Positions 16,275 through 23,588 of a stretch of DNA of 35,184 nt are shown piece after piece. Positions within the stretch are counted from its first letter, which is position 1; each line of letters opens with the position of its first letter. A model generated the notes under the pieces. That model was not told the origin of the DNA, searched no databases, and saw nothing but the letters and a program-made list of their open reading frames with translations. This DNA is from Archangium lipolyticum. Lineage in GTDB: Bacteria; Myxococcota; Myxococcia; Myxococcales; Myxococcaceae. The DNA lies in assembly GCF_024623785.1 (NCBI RefSeq), contig NZ_JANKBZ010000059.1:1-35184 (forward strand). The letters are read 5' to 3'. Position numbers and translations under genes: made by a program.

Positions 16275-16727
16275 TCACCCCTCGCGGAGACAACGTTTGA
16301 AGCTCTGAACAGAGGACAAGAGGTCCTCGCGGACAGGGTCGTTCACGGGAAGCTCATTTCCGGGTTGGGAAAAGAATGTCTCAACGCCGTGTAGAATAGA
16401 TTTGCAGAGAATTGTGGACTCGGCTTCGCCAAGTTCTGTGGTTCCGCAACGAACTGAGATACTCCCTCGCTTGGACTTCTTGAACCAAACGGAAAAAGAG
16501 GAGTCCGCTCCGACGAACCTATACTCAGACTGGTTCCCCCTCAACAGCGTCTCCAGTCCGTAGAGAAGATCCGTAATGGCAATGGCCAGCATCATTGCCT
16601 GATCTGGGCTCTTCCCACGCGATGTGCAAATTCCTTTTTCTCCCGAAAAAGTCATGTGCCCCAGATCGAATGATGAATGCCCTGAGAGCATCTGCTCATC
16701 GACCCATTCACATTGAAATACGACCAT
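16275..16727 (-). CDS. Small immunity-like protein, 150 aa
   Basis: No exact family recognised. The form (short strands at the N-terminus, a helix AMMLAIAITDLLYGLETLL, a central FVGADSSFSVWF strand, a C-terminal helix ending in SVQSFKRCL) is like small cytosolic immunity proteins encoded behind polymorphic toxins. GGGGAGGAGA directly upstream of the ATG is a strong ribosome binding site. It lies 120 bp after the first immunity-like gene of the lipoprotein cassette, in the same direction. Base composition is lower in GC than the neighbours, a usual sign of exchanged immunity genes. Confidence 0.6.
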   Translation of the reverse strand: MVVFQCEWVDEQMLSGHSSFDLGHMTFSGEKGICTSRGKSPDQAMMLAIAITDLLYGLETLLRGNQSEYRFVGADSSFSVWFKKSKRGSISVRCGTTELGEAESTILCKSILHGVETFFSQPGNELPVNDPVREDLLSSVQSFKRCLREG

Positions 16728-16847
16728 TCTCCTCCCCTCTCTTGATAGGAAACATAGTGATGACCCTTCCCATTCGAAGCTCGCCGGAGTGGCCTCTAAA
16801 CTTGCTTCGGCTACAGACGCAACCAGGAATGACGCTGGCCGTCGGCT

Positions 16848-17303
16848 CTATGCATTGTTCATGGTGGCGGCCATCTTCAGTGCGTTCCAGAAACCGAAGA
16901 ATGCCGCCCCTGCCTCAAGCTCTAGCTCCACCGCCTCTCCTCTTCGGAGCAGAATCTTCAGTCGATTAAGGGCCAGTTTTCCGTTTGAGCTTGAGGCCAG
17001 GGTTCCGTTGACGTGAGCGGCATCCACCGTCGCATCTTCAATCTCGCTCCAGGGAAGATGCAGGATGCCATCAGGTCTCCAGGTTATGACCTGCTCAGTA
17101 GTGAGTAGCACCCAATGTTCTGGATCTCGAAAGTGCGAAAGCACCGGGAGTTCCCCGCCCCGAACGGCAGCCATGTTGAGCAGGTTCGTGCGCACCTCCG
17201 CCGGGAAATCGTCGAAGGGGCGAGTCCACGTTCCTTCGCTTCCTGAGCGATAGAACTTCCGGAGGAGCCTCTGGCGCCTCGCCTCTGCGCTGAGACCAGT
17301 CAT
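16848..17303 (-). CDS. PH-like probable immunity protein of the lipoprotein toxin, 151 aa
   Basis: Its ATG overlaps the stop of the 520-aa lipoprotein gene (ATGA), the usual toxin-immunity coupling. Residues about 60-145 look like a bacterial PH-like domain: HWVLLTTEQVITWR, LPWSEIEDATVD, KILLRRGEAVELELEAG and a final amphipathic helix FFGFWNALKMAA. There is no signal peptide, so it would act in the cytoplasm, as expected for immunity to a toxin that enters the recipient cell. The role as immunity protein is inferred from position. Confidence 0.65.
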   Translation of the reverse strand: MTGLSAEARRQRLLRKFYRSGSEGTWTRPFDDFPAEVRTNLLNMAAVRGGELPVLSHFRDPEHWVLLTTEQVITWRPDGILHLPWSEIEDATVDAAHVNGTLASSSNGKLALNRLKILLRRGEAVELELEAGAAFFGFWNALKMAATMNNA

Positions 17304-18862
17304 GGCAGCAACTCCTTGACCAATTCAATTGTGTCTTTGTTGATGAGCCGAAACGTGAACCCAAAGCGCTGCGCAATTGCTGGGTTCAAAAAGCCCTGAT
17401 TGATCACGGCATGTCCCGTAATGCTCAGGCGGGTGGCGCCGGCGGCGCGCGCTTCAGCCTCAAAGGCCGCTATCAATTGTCTCAAGGATACTGCTCCTTT
17501 GGCCTCTGCCTCGATCAGCAAGATATTACGCTGGAAGGTCTGGCCAACAAGCCCCTTGTTCCCGAAGATCCGGAAGCCGTTGATCCTCTCGGGTGGCAGT
17601 CGGGTTGCTTGCTGAAGAAGTTCCTCGGCTGCTGGGCGCATCTGCCCCTGCGGTGCCTCCGAGGTCCCAGTGCCGGGCCCACCTGCCTGCTGGACGATAA
17701 CGGCCGCCCACGGTCCACCACGCAATACCGTAGCCGCCTTACCCACTGGCACCACGACGCGTTCCACCATCAGCACCCCATCGGCCGAGAGAGACAGCAT
17801 CGGCACGGTGGCCTCCGCGCCTGCAAGGGCCCCCCGCAGCGTGCTTGTCGTGCCCCCAACGGCACCAAAGGTGACGATGAGGTTGGTCGTCAACTTGGAG
17901 ACCGCCTTCACCTGCTCACCGCGAGTCATGTACCGGAAGTGCTCGAGGTACTCCGGCGAGGAGGCGATGAGGGCCGCGACTCCCGCCGGGAGGTGTTGCA
18001 GCGCCGCGATGCTGTCCAGCGGGCGCGTGAGCAGGTGGCCCATGGCATGGTACAGCTCGACGAAAGCCTCCTCCGCGCCATCCAGCGAGCGGCCGATGTA
18101 GTCGGCGTCGTCGTACACCTCGGCCAGTGGGGGCCCTTCCATGAGGGGGCGCAGTTGCGCATCCGCCTGCCGGAAGACCCACCCATTGACGGTGTAGAAG
18201 CGGCCCAGCTCGAAGGAGCCAGCACGGAAAGCTTCCTCCTTCCACTCCACCGGGCCCACCTTCTGCTGGGTGCGTCCGTTGAGCGTCCAGGCCAGGTATC
18301 CGTCCGGTCGCAGCACGGCCACCGTCTTGAATCGTTCGATCCGGCGCAGCAGCTCCTCGCGGGAGACTTCCCCTCCCTCCAGCACCTCGCGCAGCAGGTG
18401 GCAGACGGCCATTCGGGGCGGGAACGAGCCCAGCGTCACGGGCTTGTTCATCAGCACCGCCAGCACCCGGGCCGCCTCCTGGGGCGAGAGGGGCGCGCCT
18501 CGCGGGGACAGGTCGTTGAAGTTGTCCAGACCCGCGAGTGCCAGTAGGTACTCGAAGGCGTCAACCTGCACGGCGCCACTGGCCACCGCGCGCACCGCCA
18601 TCTCGGCTGGGCTCACCATGGCCACCTCCGTGCCCTGCACGCGCTCACCCCGTCGGCGGAGCAGCCGAGCGGGTGCATTCGAGTCCGTGGCCGCGTACTG
18701 GGCGCCATCACGCACCTCGCCCGCCAACCCAGAGGAGGCACGCGGGTTGCGGTCCAGAAGCATGCCGCGTCCCGCTGGTGGCGTCACCGTGATGCAGCCG
18801 GTGGACAGCACGACAGCCCCAAGTACCAGAGCCACCCACTTCCGCGGCATCTCAGCGGGCAT
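17300..18862 (-). CDS. SitA-like polymorphic toxin lipoprotein, 520 aa
   Basis: Lipoprotein signal MPRKWVALVLGAVVLSTGC gives lipidation at about Cys23. Residues 105-240 form a domain with VLRPDGYLAWTLNGR, KVGPVEWK and RAGSFELGRFY, also present in the lipoprotein at 9.7 kb. Residues 320-395 are hydrophobic and Gly-rich (LIVTFGAVGGTTSTLRGAL, VVVPVGKAATVLRGG), suited to membrane passage. Residues 405-520 look like a separate small alpha/beta domain (FEAEARAAGATRLSI, RFGFTFRLI), the probable effector. The layout matches SitA toxins, which myxobacteria pass between kin by outer-membrane exchange (SitBAI system). The toxin activity is not identifiable. The start could also be the ATG at 18850; the gene overlaps its upstream neighbour by 11 bases. 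Confidence 0.75.
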   Translation of the reverse strand: MPAEMPRKWVALVLGAVVLSTGCITVTPPAGRGMLLDRNPRASSGLAGEVRDGAQYAATDSNAPARLLRRRGERVQGTEVAMVSPAEMAVRAVASGAVQVDAFEYLLALAGLDNFNDLSPRGAPLSPQEAARVLAVLMNKPVTLGSFPPRMAVCHLLREVLEGGEVSREELLRRIERFKTVAVLRPDGYLAWTLNGRTQQKVGPVEWKEEAFRAGSFELGRFYTVNGWVFRQADAQLRPLMEGPPLAEVYDDADYIGRSLDGAEEAFVELYHAMGHLLTRPLDSIAALQHLPAGVAALIASSPEYLEHFRYMTRGEQVKAVSKLTTNLIVTFGAVGGTTSTLRGALAGAEATVPMLSLSADGVLMVERVVVPVGKAATVLRGGPWAAVIVQQAGGPGTGTSEAPQGQMRPAAEELLQQATRLPPERINGFRIFGNKGLVGQTFQRNILLIEAEAKGAVSLRQLIAAFEAEARAAGATRLSITGHAVINQGFLNPAIAQRFGFTFRLINKDTIELVKELLP

Positions 18863-20180
18863 GGTCCACCCCCAGGCCCAGGGACGCGAAGGCGCCCGGG
18901 CGCAGCGCTCCGCCCGGTGTCGGGAACAGCAACGTGCCGCCCTGGCCCACCGCGTACAGCCACCCGCCAAAGCGCCAACGCACCTCGCCCGAATACAGGT
19001 AGCGCGCCTCTGGCCTGCCCACTCCGGTGGCGAGCGCGCTGACGGCCACCTCCACGCGCCGCTCGGCCAGCTGCGCCGCGAGCCGCCCGTCCACGTCCAC
19101 GCGTCCCCAGGTAAACGCCTCCACCGCCAGGGAGAGGTGCAGGTGCCGTTGCCGCAACCCGCCAAGTCGCACCGCATCCCACCCCACCACCGCCTCGCCG
19201 TACACCGAGAAGCCGTCGGGAAAGGGCGCCTCCACGACTGGCAATCCGGAAGGGCCCGCTGCGCGGAAGCGCGCCAGCTCGTAGTCCGGGCCGAAGAGGC
19301 CCTGGCGAAAGCCTCCGCGCTGCCCTCGCACCTCGAGCCGCAGCCGTGCGTCCAACGTGGGCGTCACCGCATCCGCACCCACGCCGGCCACCGCGCCCCA
19401 GGCCCCGCCCACACCCGGACGCCCACCCCAGCCGGCCAGCACGTGCAGCTCGTAGTCCGGGCGCACCACCACCACCGCCGTTCCATCCAGGTGCGCCAGC
19501 GTCACCTGGGGAGAGTGGCCTCCGGCCCGCCCCCAGTCGTGCACCGCGGACAACGCCAGCGTGTAGCGCCCCGGTTGCTCCTGCGGGCCCGTGAAGAGGT
19601 GTGCCAGGTCGAGCGCTACCTCCGCGCCCATGAGGCGCGCACCCAGCACGTCCGAGGAAAACGCCTCCGCGTACAAGGGCCCCAGCGTGCCGGTGAGAAA
19701 GGCTCCAGCCGGGTAGTAGTCCGGATTGGTGCGGTTCGAGTACCGCCGTACCAGGTGCCCGGAAAGGAGGCTGTAGCTGTCGAGGGCGCCCGCCCACAGC
19801 CCCACCGGGGAGGCGTCCGAGCCCAGCTTGAGCGCACGCACCAGCTGGCCCCAGTCCGAGAGGCTGTCCCAGTCCTCGCGGCGCACCAACCCGCCGCCCT
19901 GAACTCCGCCCCCCAGCCGCAGCCGCACCGGAGCGCCCAGGTTGACGCCGAGCTCCTCGCCGCCGTCCAGCACCAGCATGGGGGTCAGTTGGACATAGCG
20001 CTCCACGCCGCCCGTCCCGCCACCCGGCAGCAGCGCCAACCCGGTGGCCTCCAGGCGCGCCAGGTAGTGCAGGCGCCCAGCCGAAGAAGCCGATAGCGGT
20101 GGCTCCATTGCCCCATCGGGTGGGTTGTCGGGCCCTTCCGCCTGCGCGAGGAGCAGTAGCACCAGCAGCGTGGATGTCAT
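18852..20180 (-). CDS. Exported beta-barrel-like outer membrane protein, 442 aa
   Basis: Short signal peptide (STLLVLLLLAQA). The rest is rich in alternating strands with aromatic ends (RLHYLARLEATGLALLPGG, YELHVLAGWGG, GFSVYGEAVVGWDAV, HLHLSLAVEAFTWG, YLYSGEVRWRFGGWLY) and ends in a strand with AFASLGLGVD, as in outer-membrane barrels, although the final residue is Arg rather than Phe. Good ribosome binding site GGAGG. It overlaps the lipoprotein toxin gene by 11 bases, so it takes the SitB place in a SitB-SitA-SitI order. Whether it is a true SitB homologue or a transporter for the lipoprotein cannot be told. Confidence 0.65.
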   Translation of the reverse strand: MTSTLLVLLLLAQAEGPDNPPDGAMEPPLSASSAGRLHYLARLEATGLALLPGGGTGGVERYVQLTPMLVLDGGEELGVNLGAPVRLRLGGGVQGGGLVRREDWDSLSDWGQLVRALKLGSDASPVGLWAGALDSYSLLSGHLVRRYSNRTNPDYYPAGAFLTGTLGPLYAEAFSSDVLGARLMGAEVALDLAHLFTGPQEQPGRYTLALSAVHDWGRAGGHSPQVTLAHLDGTAVVVVRPDYELHVLAGWGGRPGVGGAWGAVAGVGADAVTPTLDARLRLEVRGQRGGFRQGLFGPDYELARFRAAGPSGLPVVEAPFPDGFSVYGEAVVGWDAVRLGGLRQRHLHLSLAVEAFTWGRVDVDGRLAAQLAERRVEVAVSALATGVGRPEARYLYSGEVRWRFGGWLYAVGQGGTLLFPTPGGALRPGAFASLGLGVDHAR

Positions 20181-20274
20181 CAGCGCCTCCGATGGATGAC
20201 GCCCACTCTATCGGGTGGCCCTGACAAATCCGGACAGACTGGACAGCGCGGGCAAAAGGCGCCTCGTGTCGTAG

Positions 20275-20487
20275 GGTCCGCAACCCAACCACACGGGTCG
20301 CCTGGAGCAGCTCGATGCACCCCCGGTGCAGAAGGAGAGCGCATGCCACTTTGCACGGTCCGATCCCTCCTCGCAGGAGTCGTCGCGACCGCGCCGCCTG
20401 CTGCGCACCCTGCGCCAGTTGGACGACAAGCAGCTCAGCGCTGTCGGTTACATGGCGCGCAGCCTCGTGCAGCCCGAGGCCCGTTAG
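20275..20487 (+). pseudogene. Decayed C-terminal remnant of an XRE regulator
   Basis: The open frame ends RPRRLLRTLRQLDDKQLSAV then GYMARSLVQPEAR and a TAG. This aligns with the C-terminal module of the XRE regulators at 11.5-12.3 kb (VRRLLRSVRRLKPRQLTALS; FLRTARRMKPRQLRALRG). The helix-turn-helix part is missing and an in-frame TAG at 20272 closes the frame upstream, so only the tail survives. It converges on the intact minus-strand XRE gene, whose stop overlaps its end. Confidence 0.55.
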
Positions 20488-20861
20488 CTCACGTCGGAGA
20501 GGTGGGTACCGGCCGTCTCCAGCAGCTTGCGCAAGAGCGCCAACCGCTCCGGCGGCCACCCCTGAAGGACGTGGATGATGCGGCTCAACTCGGGGTGCTC
20601 ACCGGCCGCGGGCGGAGGGGCCGGCGCCGTTACCTCGTGGGCCTGGGCACCCAGGGACAGGAGCACGTCCGAGGAGATGGCCAGGGTCTCGCAGATGCGC
20701 CGCAGCGTGGGCACGCTGGGCACCATGGCGCCCCGCTCGACCCGGCCGTAGACGCCGGGCTTCAGGCGCACCTTCTTGGCCACCTCCGCCTGCGTGAGGC
20801 CCAGCCGCAGGCGAGCAGTTCGAGCAGCTTCCCCCAGAGCGTGTCGCAGCTTCTCGTCCAT
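20484..20861 (-). CDS. XRE family regulator 4, 125 aa
   Basis: Helix-turn-helix at residues about 10-70 (RLRLGLTQAEVAKKVRL, VYGRVERGAMVPSVPTLRRICETLAISSDVLL), then a Pro/Ala linker and a C-terminal helical module (LSRIIHVLQGWPPERLALLRKLLE) most like regulator 3 at 12.4 kb. It lies just outside the SitA-like cassette. No obvious partner gene, so it may regulate the cassette or be left over from the same duplication that made the tandem set. Confidence 0.85.
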   Translation of the reverse strand: MDEKLRHALGEAARTARLRLGLTQAEVAKKVRLKPGVYGRVERGAMVPSVPTLRRICETLAISSDVLLSLGAQAHEVTAPAPPPAAGEHPELSRIIHVLQGWPPERLALLRKLLETAGTHLSDVS

Positions 20862-21042
20862 GGTGTGCGTCTACTGCAAACAGCGGAAGGCCGCGACGAA
20901 CAACTCCCAGCACGTGCCAGGACATCTGTCGCTGGCCAGCATCAACATTGTGCGAGGTGCTCTATCCAGCCCCCCGAGTAGGCATGGAGGCTGCGCGCAG
21001 AATGCAGCAGAATGTCGTTTTGCCTCGATACGGGAGTGCGAC

Positions 21043-21624
21043 ATGACGGCTTACGACCATTTCGCGGGGGACTTTGGCGGACATACTGCGGATTTCTCCG
21101 ACGCGCTGACGCTCTTCGAGGTCGGGGCATTGCTCGCCCGAGGCGCCAGAGCCGTCGGATGCGAGTTCTTCACGGAGTTCCCGCCCAGCCCCACTGCGGG
21201 CCGACGTGGTCGGCGTATAGATTTCGTTTGGGCGGTGCGGGCGCACCAGCCAGAGAACGGACGCCGCTGGCTTCCTCTTGCTGCTTTCGAGGTTGAGGGG
21301 CTCGATGTTCCGGCGGGCAGCCTTGAGCAGGATGTGGAGCGACTTGCGGAACTGGCCCACGGAGAGGAGATCCCGATGTCGGTGATTCTCTACCGTACGA
21401 CGGAAACCGGCTGGATGTTCTGGAATCCCGGCCCGGCTCCAAAGGCCCGGGAAGACCAGCTCCTTGAGCTGGTGCGCTCCAGACTCGCGGCGCGTCCACC
21501 TCCGTGCGGCTCAGTCGAAGCAGTGCTGGATCGTGAACTCCTGCAAGGCAAACGACTTGCACGCTGGGTCGACCAAGCACGGACGCGGTTCGAGGCTCTT
21601 CGTCTCGCTGGTCGATTGGCGTGA
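21043..21624 (+). CDS. Small PD-(D/E)XK-like protein, 193 aa
   Basis: Residues 55-90 read GRRGRRIDFVWAV then a turn and LPLAAFEVEG: an Asp60 followed by an E83-V84-E85 strand. This is the D ... ExE variant of the restriction-endonuclease fold seen in small uncharacterised bacterial proteins that have a DVVW ... AFEVE core. Later segments (SLEQDVERLAELAHG, IPMSVILYRT) continue the alpha/beta pattern. CGGGAG seven bases upstream sets the start. The usual Lys is replaced by Glu, so nuclease activity is uncertain. It lies at the edge of the defence genes and may belong to them. Confidence 0.55.
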   Translation: MTAYDHFAGDFGGHTADFSDALTLFEVGALLARGARAVGCEFFTEFPPSPTAGRRGRRIDFVWAVRAHQPENGRRWLPLAAFEVEGLDVPAGSLEQDVERLAELAHGEEIPMSVILYRTTETGWMFWNPGPAPKAREDQLLELVRSRLAARPPPCGSVEAVLDRELLQGKRLARWVDQARTRFEALRLAGRLA

Positions 21625-21811
21625 TCCGTCGCTCTCTCGTGCATTTGTCCTTCAAGCCAACCGCTACTGCACCTGCTATGGCCACCGCTCGTGGCCCAGA
21701 GCCTCGTTGCTCAGTCAGGGGCGAGCAACTGGTCACCACCAATTCGCTGTTGTCGGCGGAACTGGCGAGCTTCCTGGAGCACAATAAGATGAAGGGCAGG
21801 GAAGCAGATAA

Positions 21812-22699
21812 TTAGATGGTGTCCCCGAACAGGAGATCGGGCAGCGGAGTGGTTTCAACCCAGAGCCCCGCCTCGCGCTGAACGTAGTACTGGCACAAAG
21901 TAACGATCTTGCTGTGGTCGCCCAGGCGAACTCTTTGGCGCTCAACCTCCGTCCTCCCAGCGATAGCATCACTACTAAAGCCAGAACTGGAGAGCAGAAG
22001 CCCTGCCGTCGCCGAATTCTTGACCACCACATCGAAGAAACTCTTCAGAATCCTTCGTCCAGGTCGGGATGGTGGAGTCCAATGCTTGATTTCAACGAGG
22101 AAAGTGATGGGTTTTCCATCCTTCGCGCAAGAGAGTTCCAGGTCGAACCCGCCGTCCTGTGCTAGCGGGGTGAGCCGCGTCACGAATCCCAGGCCCTCGA
22201 AAACCTCTCGGAGCACCCTTTCGAGTTCAGGCCATTCCAATTCCATAAGTCCGTCTGGGAATTTTGCGATCCATTTGGCGATTTCCCGCATAGTCTTTCG
22301 CAAGATGAACTCTCCGTAGCCTGGACCGTATGGGGCAGGAGCGTCCTCGTCTTGCTGCTGGGGCGAAACCTCCGCTAGGTATCTCTTGAGTCGTGGCAGA
22401 GCGCCGTGCCGTGACCACACGATTCGTCCCTCCGCCTCAAGCCGATCCATGTTTTCGCGGCTGAAGCGCCAGACTCGCCCGTTGGGGGGAAGCTGCCCAC
22501 GCCACTCAAATCGGAGCGGGGACGTGGTGCCCGGTGCAGTGAGAGCACACTGAATGTACGGACCCTTCGGGTCGTCATCCGGATTCCTGAACCTGTCAGC
22601 CGCGAGTTTGCTACGGCTCTTGACATTCGTGTTTGACACTGGACTGCCTCCCCTCAGTGAGTCTGCCATGAAGGAACCGGTGAAGGCGACGAGTGGCAC
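21812..22699 (-). CDS. Mrr-type restriction endonuclease with a Mod-like recognition segment, 295 aa
   Basis: Residues about 39-112 (NPDDDPKGP, PPNGRVWRFS, GRIVWSRHG, RLKRYLAEVS) closely match residues 269-348 of the Mod methyltransferase at 26.6-28.5 kb (NPDNDPRGP, PPPGRFWRIS, GRIWWGPTG, SIKRYLSEVS). In Mod this part lies between the two catalytic motifs, where target recognition is expected. No methyltransferase motif is present here. Residues 155-285 form an Mrr-like PD-(D/E)XK nuclease with Asp186 (GGFDLEL) and E203-I-K205 (FLVEIKHW). The start is unclear (GTG 22699 or ATG 22669; neither has a good ribosome binding site). Probably a stand-alone restriction nuclease, perhaps modification-dependent. 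Confidence 0.75.
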   Translation of the reverse strand: MPLVAFTGSFMADSLRGGSPVSNTNVKSRSKLAADRFRNPDDDPKGPYIQCALTAPGTTSPLRFEWRGQLPPNGRVWRFSRENMDRLEAEGRIVWSRHGALPRLKRYLAEVSPQQQDEDAPAPYGPGYGEFILRKTMREIAKWIAKFPDGLMELEWPELERVLREVFEGLGFVTRLTPLAQDGGFDLELSCAKDGKPITFLVEIKHWTPPSRPGRRILKSFFDVVVKNSATAGLLLSSSGFSSDAIAGRTEVERQRVRLGDHSKIVTLCQYYVQREAGLWVETTPLPDLLFGDTI

Positions 22700-22877
22700 A
22701 GCTCAGCGTGAAGAACAGCCCGTCGAACTGGACAATTTGCTGGCGATTAGCACCTTGAAGTGCGCCTGAGCCCACGTGCCTTGAGTTGGTGCTGCGGCGC
22801 GTGCACCTCGAGGCCAAAAAATGCCGGGGGCTCGTGGGCCACCACGGCATGCAGCTGCGAGAGGGCGGGGGAGTGCG

Positions 22878-23489
22878 TCAGGGGGCGCGCGTCTCGGGCG
22901 CGGTGCTCCCGTTGCCCTTCCGCCTGCTGCCATTGTGGGAGGGCTTCTTGCCGGTCTCCTCCTGCCTGCTCGGGGTCGTGGCGGCGGTGCGTTGACGCCC
23001 GGGGACGGCAAAGACCTCTCCCCGGTCCTTCCCGTGGAGGAACTGCTCCACCGCATCCTGCCGGCGCGCCAGGTCCGCTACGGCCTCACGCAGCTCCTCG
23101 CCGAGAGCTCGCGTTTCGCTCCGCTGAGCGTCGAGCTGGCCCTCGAGTTCGGCCATGGAGGTGATGAGTTCCGCCTGCGAGTCGTTCAGGATCACCCTGA
23201 AGTCGCTCACCGTCTTCGTGTTCATGGCGGTGAGCTTATCCAGCAGCTCCGCATGCTTCTTATCCAGCTCGTCCGGGGTCAGCTGGCCGTGGAGGTTCTT
23301 GAGCGACTCGGCCGTCTCGAGCACCTCGTTCCGGTCGCGCGGCGTGGTGTCGAGGCCGCCGTCATCGAGCCACCGGCTGATGCGCTCGCGCTGGGCATAG
23401 ACAAAGCCACCGAGGGCGGTTGCTGCGGCACCCAGAGTGAGTTTGCCGAAATGGTTGATGATAAAGGGGGGCAGGGGAATTACGGCCAT
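22878..23489 (-). CDS. Membrane-anchored coiled-coil protein, 203 aa
   Basis: One N-terminal hydrophobic segment (LTLGAAATALGGFVYAQ, about residues 16-32) is followed by a long charged coiled coil (about 55-150: VLETAESLKNLHG, LDKLTAMNTKTVSDF, QLDAQRSETRALGEELREAV) and a Lys/Ser/Gly-rich disordered tail. No family recognised. It lies 99 bp behind the Res gene in the same direction and may belong to the restriction operon. An AGGAG seven bases before the ATG sets this start; the ATG at 23534 in the same frame is an alternative. The ribosome binding site is covered by a hairpin. Confidence 0.6.
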   Translation of the reverse strand: MAVIPLPPFIINHFGKLTLGAAATALGGFVYAQRERISRWLDDGGLDTTPRDRNEVLETAESLKNLHGQLTPDELDKKHAELLDKLTAMNTKTVSDFRVILNDSQAELITSMAELEGQLDAQRSETRALGEELREAVADLARRQDAVEQFLHGKDRGEVFAVPGRQRTAATTPSRQEETGKKPSHNGSRRKGNGSTAPETRAP

Positions 23490-23534
23490 GCGGAAGCTCC
23501 TGGCGGAGGCCCAGGAGTCATTTCCTGGGCTCAT
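23490..23534 (-). promoter_or_regulatory. Alternative hairpins covering the coiled-coil gene ribosome binding site
   Basis: In the minus-strand transcript three segments follow one another: GCCCAGGA (23530-23523), TCCTGGGC (23516-23509) and CCAGGAG (23503-23497), the last containing the Shine-Dalgarno AGGAG. The middle segment can pair with either side: 8 bp with the first, 7 bp with the ribosome binding site. This is the layout of a translational switch. Confidence 0.4.
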
Positions 23535-23588
23535 GTGCTGATACCCACCAGCGCCTACGGATTTAGAAACCCCAGTGATAACCCCACT

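Noticed and set aside
18270-20559. Long open frames (608 and 591 aa) over the beta-barrel and lipoprotein genes
   Set aside because: They are low-complexity shadows in other frames. The minus-strand barrel gene and the lipoprotein have signal peptides, a ribosome binding site and coupled ends.
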